64,000 bases of DNA from Borreliella americana (lineage in GTDB: Bacteria; Spirochaetota; Spirochaetia; Borreliales; Borreliaceae): the NCBI RefSeq assembly GCF_021043605.1, contig NZ_JAJNFB010000001.1, positions 1-64,000 on the forward strand, written 5' to 3'. A model generated the notes under the pieces. The model made no database searches. It saw only the letters and a program-made list of their open reading frames with translations, and was not told where the DNA came from. Below are positions 48,918 through 56,454 of this stretch, one piece after another. The translations under genes were made by a program, and so were the position numbers. Within the stretch, counting starts at the first letter, position 1. The number at the start of each line of letters is the position of its first letter.

Positions 48918-49693
48918 AATCAATGTTTACAAAGTTAAGCTCTTCTATTAATTTCTTTCTTTTTATAATTTTTATTTTAGCAACACTAGTTATACTGACT
49001 TTCTCTTATAAAATAAAATATAATGAAAATTATCAAAATTATATTCTAGAAATATACAATAATAATTTTATAATATTGATTAATAAATTAACCATCTTTA
49101 TTGCTGGAATCATAGGTTCGCTGTGGTCATATATTAACTACAAAAGAACCAACAATATACAATTTATACTTTTCTATTGCTTTATTAGCTCATATACATT
49201 AGAACCCATTTTGGTCTCTGAAGATTTTTTTTTAAAAAACAATCTAAATTCAAGTTATTATTTATTTACAAAATTTATCCTTTTTGTAAATACTTTTTCA
49301 TTATTAAATTTATTTTTTCTAAGTTTATATATATGCGATTTCAAGATAAAATCAATACATTATACAATTTACATTATTTTAATCTTTGCCTGCATATATA
49401 GTTATACAATGCCTATTAATTCGTACGAAAATAGTCAAAACTACAGCATTCTTAAAATCAAAAGTACAAAATTTTATATAGACGCATTTTTGCTGCTTAT
49501 TTTAACAAACTTTATAGTGGCATTTTTAAGAAAAAAAAGCTTTGACTATTTTTTTCTTTTTGTTTCAATGCTTTTAATATTAAGTGGAATTTACTTGAAT
49601 TTACTAAAAATACCTTATGCCTTTCTTCCAATCTCAATTGGCATACCAATCTACTTAAAAAAATCGGGAAAAATTTTCTTTTACTGGCTATAA
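48914..49693 (+). CDS. Polytopic membrane protein of unknown function, seven or eight helices
   Basis: 259 residues with about seven or eight hydrophobic helices spread over the whole length (near 12-32, 50-72, 83-103, 118-145, 152-170, 187-206, 215-235) and few charged loops. It resembles no transporter family I can name; motifs such as YCFISSYTLEP and LPISIGIPIYLKK are not diagnostic. It is coupled to the nuclease gene by a 4-nt overlap and may process or import what the nuclease releases, but that is inference. Its end overlaps the convergent CTP-transferase-like gene by 6 nt. Confidence 0.72.
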   Translation: MKSMFTKLSSSINFFLFIIFILATLVILTFSYKIKYNENYQNYILEIYNNNFIILINKLTIFIAGIIGSLWSYINYKRTNNIQFILFYCFISSYTLEPILVSEDFFLKNNLNSSYYLFTKFILFVNTFSLLNLFFLSLYICDFKIKSIHYTIYIILIFACIYSYTMPINSYENSQNYSILKIKSTKFYIDAFLLLILTNFIVAFLRKKSFDYFFLFVSMLLILSGIYLNLLKIPYAFLPISIGIPIYLKKSGKIFFYWL

Positions 49694-50301
49694 AAAAAAA
49701 GAAGTTAACAAATAGGATGAAGCCGAAACAACAAGTGGTAAAAATAAATTGTCAAAATTAGCAGCATCAAAAAGCTCTACCGATACTGCTAAAATTCCAA
49801 GAATTAAAGCTACTATTAAACATGGAAAAAAATAATAATATGAAAAAAAAGTAACACAAAATACAACAAGGCTGCCAGAAATCGTTTTGTCGTTTACAAA
49901 CTTAAAAAAGGAATTAGCTTTCCCAATAAGACTTGCAAATCCATCACCAAGACATACCGAAAATATTCCAATATAATTAAAAGCATGCATAGCCAAACAA
50001 TATGATATCAATATACCTATAAACAAAAAGACAGAGGGAAAAGATACTTTATTGGGCAATATTTTCTTTGATTTTAATATTATGTTTGAAATATTTTTAA
50101 ATAAAAGTATTTTTTTTTAGTAATCCTAAAAATTTCAGAACTTAAGTATAAAATTATAAAAAGTATATTTAAAACAAGTCCTATCCAAAAATTTATTCTA
50201 TAAAAAATCAAAACTATTAAGCTAAAAACATGAAAAAATTTTCTCAAAATTGCATACTTAATATCTTCTCTAAGAATTATTATTTTAACCCAAAACACCA
50301 T
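49688..50301 (-). pseudogene. Frameshifted CTP-transferase/phosphatidate cytidylyltransferase-like (SEC59/DGK1-type) membrane protein
   Basis: Two reading frames join into one sensible protein of about 200 residues. The first (50301 down to 50080) ends soon after an A9 run (T9 at 50110-50118 on the + strand); the second (to 49688) continues the same protein with ILLFKNISNIILKSKK before its next start-like codon. One added base in the run would restore the frame. The joined protein is hydrophobic with an N-terminal R-K-FFHVFS segment and GDGFASLIGK, then KTISGSL, matching the CTP-transferase/dolichol-kinase-like family. Whether it is broken, a sequencing artefact or expressed by slippage cannot be told here. 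It converges on the preceding gene. Confidence 0.65.
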
Positions 50302-50474
50302 CTAATCTTTTTTAAATGCATATTAAATTGACATTTGCAAATATCTTTTCCAAAATCCATTAAATTCCCCATTTATTACTTTAAATAAAGTAAAATAAAC
50401 AAAAACTTTTTTATAAACTTATAACTTATAATAAAATTACTTATAGTAATTTTACAATTTTTTTCAAAAAAAAT

Positions 50475-50529
50475 ATTCTTACCTAGAGATTTATTATAAA
50501 TAGGTAATACTTATTTATAAAGTAAGAAT
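50475..50529. repeat. Inverted repeat in the cheR leader
   Basis: ATTCTTAC (50475-50482) and GTAAGAAT (50522-50529) are perfect complements about 40 nt apart, with an inner TACCT/AGGTA pair nested between. They could form a leader hairpin or flank a promoter upstream of cheR (ATG at 50548). Confidence 0.4.
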
Positions 50530-50547
50530 TAAGCAGGTTTCCCAAAA

Positions 50548-51405
50548 ATGCTAGAAATTGAAGATAAACTATTTTTAAAATTTTGCGATTTTATATATAA
50601 CAACAGTGGAATTCGTTTTGATGAAAAAAATAAATTTGTTCTTCAAAGCAGAGTGAATGAAGCAGTACGAGCTCTTGCTCTTAAAACTCCAGCACAACTT
50701 TACAATTTAATAATTAGTGAAAAATTAAAAAAAGAATATTTCTTGGATTTAATCACAACTAATTTAACAAGATTTTTTAGAAATTCACTACATTTCCAAA
50801 CTTTTGAAAAATTTGTAATTCCTAATTTAATTAATATTAAAAACATAGAAGGAAAAAATAGGATTATTATCTGGTCTGCAGGATGTTCAACAGGAGAAGA
50901 GCCTTATTCATTGGCATTTGTACTCAAATCAAAGCTTCCAAAAGAAATGGATTTTGTTATTATTGCTTCTGATTTAAGCTTAAAATCTTTAATGATAGCA
51001 AAAGAGGGATATTACTCATCAAATAAATGTGAAAATATTCCTAAAGAATACCGTCACTATCTATATTCTCATTCAAACGGATATAAAATTAAAAATGAAA
51101 TTAAAAATCATATAAGATTTGACTATCATAACCTAAACTTTGAAAGTAATTTTTCACAAATTGATGTTATTTTTTGTAGAAATGTATTAATATACTTTGA
51201 TGAAAAATCAAAAATTAAAGTACTTAAAAAATTTTACAACAACATGTCTAAAAACAGCTATTTATTTATAGGGCACTCAGAATCACTTTTTGGACTTAAC
51301 CTTCCTTTTAAATTTTTAAAAACACCTTGGGCAATAATATATGAAAAAAAAGATACTGACTCTCAAAAAGAAAAATTCAAATCACAAAATAAATATAAGT
51401 TATAA
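50548..51405 (+). CDS. cheR: Chemotaxis methyltransferase CheR
   Basis: Methylates glutamates of chemoreceptors using S-adenosylmethionine. The 285 residues comprise an N-terminal helical domain (about 1-85), then a Rossmann methyltransferase with IIWSAGCSTGEEPYSLAF (the SAM motif), VIFCRNVLIYFDEKSK near the C-terminus, and SLHFQTF before. The family is complete. It is 32 nt upstream of cheB and both lie in a + strand group; CheW, CheA and receptors are not here. From memory, the genome also has a second cheR and cheB elsewhere. Confidence 0.97.
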   Translation: MLEIEDKLFLKFCDFIYNNSGIRFDEKNKFVLQSRVNEAVRALALKTPAQLYNLIISEKLKKEYFLDLITTNLTRFFRNSLHFQTFEKFVIPNLINIKNIEGKNRIIIWSAGCSTGEEPYSLAFVLKSKLPKEMDFVIIASDLSLKSLMIAKEGYYSSNKCENIPKEYRHYLYSHSNGYKIKNEIKNHIRFDYHNLNFESNFSQIDVIFCRNVLIYFDEKSKIKVLKKFYNNMSKNSYLFIGHSESLFGLNLPFKFLKTPWAIIYEKKDTDSQKEKFKSQNKYKL

Positions 51406-51437
51406 TTTAACAAAAATAAAATGGGAAAAAAATAACA

Positions 51438-52565
51438 GTGGAAACAAAAATTTCTGTACTTATCATAGAATACTTTGCTGTAAAGAGAAAACTTATATCG
51501 GACCTTATCAATTCGTCTCCAAAACTCCAAGTCATTGCAACTGCCTCTAATGGCAAATTTGCAACAAATAAACTTAAAAAACATAACCCTGAAGTAATAT
51601 TAATGAATTTAGAAGAAAACAATATTAAAGACATTCTATTTTTGGATAAAAAAAACAATTTAAACAAAACAATACCAGTTGTAGTCATATCTTCAAATCA
51701 AAACATAATAAATATTGCTGCTTTAAAGGGCGCCAATGATCTTATATTAGTATCTAAAAACAAAAAATCATATGAAATCAAAAAAGAACAAATTATTAAT
51801 TCTCTTTTGACCTATGGATCGATATCTATAAAAAACAAAATTGTCTGCAATAAGGATATGAAAACAAAAAACTACAAAAGAGCTAATTTTATTTTAAATT
51901 ACAAAAATGGCATCTCTTCATTAACTCAACTTGAAGAACATGCAAAAGAAAAAATACTAAATGAAAAAGAAATAAAAAAACTTAAACTGAGAAAATTTGA
52001 CATAATAGCAATTGGAGTATCAGCGGGAGGCCCCGTAGCCTTGAAATCAATATTGCCAGAAATACCTGAAAGCTTTCCGCCAATAATAATTGTTCAACAC
52101 ATGCCCAAAGGATTTACAGAAGAATTTGCTAAAAATCTTAATAATCTATGCAAAATAAACGTAAAAGAAACCACTAATAACGATATATTAAAGCAAGGAC
52201 ATGCATACATTAGCTCGGGTGGATATCATACAAAAATCAAAAAAATCGATGGTAACTATCAAATAAAAATCCTCGATGGCAAACATATAAATGGTCACAA
52301 ACCATCTATTGGGTTATTATTTCAATCTATTGCAGAAATTGCAAAAGATAAAGCAATTGCAATAATAATGACTGGAATGGGAAATGACGGATCAAGAGAA
52401 ATTGGAGATATAAAAAAAGCTGGGGGACTAACTATTGCGCAAGATAAAGAAAGTTCTATAGTTTTTGGAATGGCAAAAATAGCAATAAAGGAAAACAATA
52501 TAGACTATATAGTTCCACTAGACCATATGGTAAAATTATTAAAAGCTATACTAATTAATAGCTAA
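51438..52565 (+). CDS. cheB: CheB-type methylesterase with a degenerate receiver domain
   Basis: Protein-glutamate methylesterase for chemoreceptors, 375 residues from a GTG start at 51438. The C-terminal catalytic domain is intact: GVSAGG with Ser195, VQHMP with His221 and TGMGNDG with Asp317, forming the triad. The N-terminal receiver-like domain (about 1-120) lacks normal phosphorylation residues: the acidic pair is Glu11-Tyr12 and the phosphoacceptor Asp is Asn57. This receiver probably does not take phosphate from CheA, so activity may be constitutive or set another way. A 60-residue linker separates the domains. Confidence 0.94.
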   Translation: METKISVLIIEYFAVKRKLISDLINSSPKLQVIATASNGKFATNKLKKHNPEVILMNLEENNIKDILFLDKKNNLNKTIPVVVISSNQNIINIAALKGANDLILVSKNKKSYEIKKEQIINSLLTYGSISIKNKIVCNKDMKTKNYKRANFILNYKNGISSLTQLEEHAKEKILNEKEIKKLKLRKFDIIAIGVSAGGPVALKSILPEIPESFPPIIIVQHMPKGFTEEFAKNLNNLCKINVKETTNNDILKQGHAYISSGGYHTKIKKIDGNYQIKILDGKHINGHKPSIGLLFQSIAEIAKDKAIAIIMTGMGNDGSREIGDIKKAGGLTIAQDKESSIVFGMAKIAIKENNIDYIVPLDHMVKLLKAILINS

Positions 52566-52588
52566 ATTTTTCAAACAAGGAATATTTT

Positions 52589-53803
52589 TTGGACAATAAA
52601 AAAGAAAACACCCAGAAAGAAAACTGTTTTTCTCATGTAAGTAAATTTAATATACACAATAAAACAATATATATACTTGGAACTGCTCACGTATCAAAAA
52701 AAAGCTCAGAAGATACTGCAAATTTAATAGAAATCTTAAAGCCAGACTATATTGCTGTTGAACTTGATGAAGCCCGCTACCATTCGATCTTAAATACTAA
52801 TGAGAATGAAAAATGGAGAAACTTAGATATAGATAAAGCACTAAAACAAGGAAAAGCCTTCTTTCTCATAATAAACATAATACTTAGTAATTTTCAAAAA
52901 AAATTAGCAAAAGAACAGGGAATAAAACCCGGTGAAGAAATGAAAACGGCTATTTTAAAAGCTAAAAAACACAATATTCCACTAATTCTTGCTGACAGAA
53001 AAATTGAAACAACCCTAAAAAGAGCTTGGATATCTATTCCAATATTTGAAAAAGCAAAAATAATCTCAAGCCTTTTTTCCCTAACAGATGCAAAAATCAC
53101 AAAAGATGAAATTGAAAAACTCAAAGAACAGGATGCTCTTTCAAAAATAATGGAAGAACTTTCCAAAGAAATACCTAAAGTCAAAAAAGCTTTAATTGAC
53201 GAAAGAGATGAATTTATTACAAACAAAATACTTGAAGGAGAGGGCATTATTCTTGCAGTTGTGGGTGCAGGCCATGTAAGCGGAATAATGAGAACTTTAA
53301 AAGAAATAAGTCAAAACAAAAAAATAATAAACACTGAAGAACTTGAAAAAATACCTAAAAAACATTTTTCATTTAGCAAAGTTCTATCTTACTTGATTGC
53401 AATTTCAATCATTTTACTAATAGTAAGCTCTTTTTACTTTAAAGGATTTGATTTTGCTTACAAAAATTTAAAGCTTTGGATAATATCTAACTCTCTTTTT
53501 TCAGGCATGGCATCAATTTTATTAAAGTCCAATCCTTTAACAATTTTAACAGCTATTTTAGGTTCTCCAATATTCTCCGTAATACCATTCATAGGAACAG
53601 GAATGGTAGCAGGACTTGTTGAAGCTTATATAAACAAACCAAAGGTCAAAGATTTTGAAAATCTACAAGAAGAATTATCGACAATAAAAGGATATTTCAA
53701 AAATAAAGTTACAAGAATTCTATTAATAGTGCTTTTTGTAAACCTTGGATCTACAATTGGAACAATTGTGGGACTTAAATTTTTATTAAATGTTTTCAAA
53801 TAA
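52589..53803 (+). CDS. TraB/PrgY/GumN-family membrane protein
   Basis: The 404 residues start at a TTG (52589-52591) with AAGGA 9 nt upstream. Family motifs: GTAHVSKKS at about residue 31, AVELDEARY, LADRKIETTLKRA, and GAGHVSGI near 235. The soluble two-thirds resembles the TraB/PrgY (pheromone-shutdown) and GumN/TIKI putative protease group; three or four membrane helices follow at 265-400. B31 annotation used the enterococcal name pheromone shutdown protein. There is no pheromone system here, so function is unknown. It lies between the chemotaxis genes and adk without gaps larger than 36 nt. Confidence 0.88.
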   Translation: MDNKKENTQKENCFSHVSKFNIHNKTIYILGTAHVSKKSSEDTANLIEILKPDYIAVELDEARYHSILNTNENEKWRNLDIDKALKQGKAFFLIINIILSNFQKKLAKEQGIKPGEEMKTAILKAKKHNIPLILADRKIETTLKRAWISIPIFEKAKIISSLFSLTDAKITKDEIEKLKEQDALSKIMEELSKEIPKVKKALIDERDEFITNKILEGEGIILAVVGAGHVSGIMRTLKEISQNKKIINTEELEKIPKKHFSFSKVLSYLIAISIILLIVSSFYFKGFDFAYKNLKLWIISNSLFSGMASILLKSNPLTILTAILGSPIFSVIPFIGTGMVAGLVEAYINKPKVKDFENLQEELSTIKGYFKNKVTRILLIVLFVNLGSTIGTIVGLKFLLNVFK

Positions 53804-53839
53804 ACCCTTAAAATAACAAATATTTACACAGGAGTATAT

Positions 53840-54490
53840 ATGGGGCTTGTATTTTTAGGTCCTCCAGGTTCTGGAAAGGGGACTATTTCAAAAATTATTT
53901 CTAATGAATTTAAATACCAACACATTTCAACAGGAGACTTATTTAGAGAAAATATTTTAAATTCTACGGCTCTTGGAAAAGAAATAAAAAAAATTGTTGA
54001 AAGGGGAGAACTGGTCCCTGATCTAATTACAATCAAAATAGTAGAAGATAAAATTAAAGCTATTAAAAAGAACAAAGATTTTATTTTAGATGGATTTCCG
54101 CGCAATATTTGTCAAGCCGAAGCTCTTGATAAATTTTTGCCAAATGTAAAAATAATAAACTTTTTAATTGATGAAGAGTTAGTAATAAAAAGACTCTCGG
54201 GAAGAAGAATTTGTAAATCTTGCAATAACATTTTTAATATATATACCCTAGCAACAAAAAACATTGGCATTTGCGACGTTTGCGGAGAAGATCTTTACCA
54301 ACGAGAAGATGATAAAGAAGAATGCTTAAAAACAAGACTTAAAGAATATAGATTACAAACAAAACCACTAATAGAATTTTACTCAAAATGCTCTAGACTT
54401 AACAATATTGATGCATCAGTTAAGATTGATGAAATAAGAAAAAAAATAATTGAAATAATATTGAAAAAAATAAATGGAAAAAATGTTTAA
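53840..54490 (+). CDS. adk: Adenylate kinase, long zinc-binding form
   Basis: Interconverts AMP, ADP and ATP. 216 residues: P-loop GPPGSGKGT at the N-terminus, STGDLFRE, DGFPRN with the NMP-binding residues, and a LID domain with four Cys (CKSCNNIF and CDVCGEDLY) for zinc. CACAGGAG lies before the ATG at standard spacing. Its final codons overlap the start of the porin gene. Confidence 0.97.
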   Translation: MGLVFLGPPGSGKGTISKIISNEFKYQHISTGDLFRENILNSTALGKEIKKIVERGELVPDLITIKIVEDKIKAIKKNKDFILDGFPRNICQAEALDKFLPNVKIINFLIDEELVIKRLSGRRICKSCNNIFNIYTLATKNIGICDVCGEDLYQREDDKEECLKTRLKEYRLQTKPLIEFYSKCSRLNNIDASVKIDEIRKKIIEIILKKINGKNV

Positions 54491-55529
54491 AATAAAAAAA
54501 ATTTGCTTTTGTTTGTTGCTTTTGCAAGCAAAAATAATTCTTGCCCAAGATCAACAAAACTTAGAATTCAATAATGAATATTTTTACTTTAATTTCAAAT
54601 CTGCTTATTATCCTCCCCACGAGCTGGGCACAAATGGAAGCATCTTTTCACAAAGCTTTAAACGTCCTAACTTCCAAAATATTGAACCAAGTTTAAAAAT
54701 TCCAGTCAATTATTGGGGAGGAATAAAACTAATATCATATTTAGGTTACTATAAAAATTTTAAAGCTTTACACAATCCTAATTCTATATTTTTTAAAAAA
54801 AATGGCATAGACATAGATTTAAATATAGGATTATCTCCTGTAAGCGTCTCATTTAAAAGCACAATAAGCTTTACTCCTATTGCTTTTTTAAATTTATATG
54901 CATCAAATGAACTTGGTATAGGTTGGCAAGCTTTTGGATTCAAAGGAGTTGGTGTACACATTGAAAATGGAAAATATTCAAATGATGTTGAATTTTATTC
55001 AGAAATAACAGCGGGTGGGCGATTCCAATTTGACCTAAACGCTATTCTCCAAGGTGAATGGACACATATTATTACAGCTATTGGGAATGATTTTATATAC
55101 TTAATTAATCCCCACGCAAAAAAATATCAACTTTGGAAATATAAAGCAGATGCTGGTAAAAATATAAATGGCATGCTAATAAAACCTTACGTTCTTTTAG
55201 CTTACAAAATGCCAATACCTCTTAACACCATAGGCTTACTTTATGAAGGAAAAACACAAATTGGTAAAGAAAGAAACATAGGCTCTTGGAAAAACAAAGG
55301 CTGGGGAAGCGATTTTTTTTATCACAATATTTCTATTGTTGCTAATTTTGAAATTATCAAACCTTTAACAATTGGCCTACAATTTAAATTGTCTACAAAT
55401 CCCACATACACAAGTAACACAGCCGGACTGGCTGATATTTCAAAAAGAATAGCAACTGGCAATTCTTATTTTTATTACAATTCTATTGGGATATCTATAG
55501 CTTATAAATACCAAAGTCTATTAAATTAA
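54483..55529 (+). CDS. dipA: Outer-membrane porin DipA (dicarboxylate-specific porin)
   Basis: Predicted beta-barrel of about 348 residues; from memory its B31 orthologue BB0418 was characterised as the dicarboxylate-specific porin DipA. The signal sequence MFKIKKICFCLLLLQAKIILAQ is clear. I prefer ATG 54483, where GGAAAAA lies just upstream, over the in-frame ATG at 54474 (three residues longer). Either start overlaps the end of adk by 8-17 nt. The mature protein has alternating strands and a terminal YKYQSLLN. It converges on rrp1 with the stops touching. Confidence 0.87.
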   Translation: MFKIKKICFCLLLLQAKIILAQDQQNLEFNNEYFYFNFKSAYYPPHELGTNGSIFSQSFKRPNFQNIEPSLKIPVNYWGGIKLISYLGYYKNFKALHNPNSIFFKKNGIDIDLNIGLSPVSVSFKSTISFTPIAFLNLYASNELGIGWQAFGFKGVGVHIENGKYSNDVEFYSEITAGGRFQFDLNAILQGEWTHIITAIGNDFIYLINPHAKKYQLWKYKADAGKNINGMLIKPYVLLAYKMPIPLNTIGLLYEGKTQIGKERNIGSWKNKGWGSDFFYHNISIVANFEIIKPLTIGLQFKLSTNPTYTSNTAGLADISKRIATGNSYFYYNSIGISIAYKYQSLLN

Positions 55530-55536
55530 TTTAATA
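55519..55536. repeat. 18-bp perfect palindrome across the dipA/rrp1 stops
   Basis: TATTAAATT-AATTTAATA is a perfect dyad with no spacer and spans both convergent stop codons. Without a loop it is a poor terminator. It is AT-only, so chance is plausible. Confidence 0.4.
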
Positions 55537-56454
55537 CCTAAACTGATTTCTTCCAGAAACTTTAGCTTCATAAAGCTTTCGATCAGCAAGCTTTATGATA
55601 TTGGTAAAATTGTTATCAATAGGAATTTCTTGAGCAAGTCCAATTGAAACAGTTACAATGCTAGAAACACTACTGTGTTCATGAACTATTCTTAAGCGCT
55701 TTATATCATTAATCATTGTTTTAATAATGCCAATCATTTCATTTAGACTCTTATTGACAGAAAAAAAAATAAATTCTTCCCCGCCATATCGAGCAACATC
55801 TATTTTGTATTTTAAAGAAACCTTATATAAGGCTTTAGCAATCAATTTAAGACATTCATCGCCATTGGTGTGGCCATAATTATCATTGTAATTTTTAAAA
55901 TTATCAATATCCAACATCCCAACAATTATTATTTCTTTGCTTTCTAAAGCTTTCATCCACGACTTAGAAAATTTATCCATAAAAAATCTTCTGTTTGGAA
56001 TTTGAGTAAGCCCATCAATCCTAGACAAGCTTTTAAAATAATCTCTTAACCTTTTTAATTCAAGATGTGTCTTAACTCTAGCATCAATTATTCGACTATT
56101 AAAAGGCTTTAAAATATAATCTACACCACCAGCGTTAAATCCTTCAAGTTGATCATCTGTGGAGCTTCTTGAACTAATAAAAATTACAGGAATCTCTTTA
56201 GTATCAGGATCGCTTTTTAGCTTCCTACACACCTCATAGCCATTAATATCTGGTAGACCTATGTCAAGAAGTACAAGATCCGGACTATCTTTTTCAACCT
56301 GCTTTAAAGCATCAAGTCCATTTGTTGCAACCTCAATCTCATAGGCATCTTGCAATATGTTTACCAATAAATCTAAATTGGTGGGAGAATCATCCACAAT
56401 TAAAAGCTTCTGATTCTCTGCTTCAAAAGCTTTATCTTTAACTATTATTTCCAC
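55531..56454 (-). CDS. rrp1: Response regulator Rrp1 with diguanylate cyclase domain
   Basis: Makes c-di-GMP when phosphorylated; the only diguanylate cyclase of Lyme spirochaetes in published work, needed for survival in ticks (recalled). A receiver (about 15-130) has VDDSPTN and phosphoacceptor Asp64 in LLDIGLPD; a GGDEF domain follows with GGEEF at 224-228. The allosteric inhibitory RxxD site normally five residues earlier reads YKID (216-219), so product inhibition is probably lost. The start chosen is GTG 56454, giving 307 residues; the open frame extends upstream inside hpk1. It overlaps the hpk1 end by 17 nt. Confidence 0.95.
   Translation of the reverse strand: MEIIVKDKAFEAENQKLLIVDDSPTNLDLLVNILQDAYEIEVATNGLDALKQVEKDSPDLVLLDIGLPDINGYEVCRKLKSDPDTKEIPVIFISSRSSTDDQLEGFNAGGVDYILKPFNSRIIDARVKTHLELKRLRDYFKSLSRIDGLTQIPNRRFFMDKFSKSWMKALESKEIIIVGMLDIDNFKNYNDNYGHTNGDECLKLIAKALYKVSLKYKIDVARYGGEEFIFFSVNKSLNEMIGIIKTMINDIKRLRIVHEHSSVSSIVTVSIGLAQEIPIDNNFTNIIKLADRKLYEAKVSGRNQFRY

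Noticed and set aside
52894-53247. 117-residue frame antisense to the TraB-like gene
   Set aside because: Fully within a well-supported gene; composition follows from the complementary codons.
55519-55536. 18-bp palindrome as a terminator
   Set aside because: It has no loop and is AT-only; kept as a repeat, not as a terminator.
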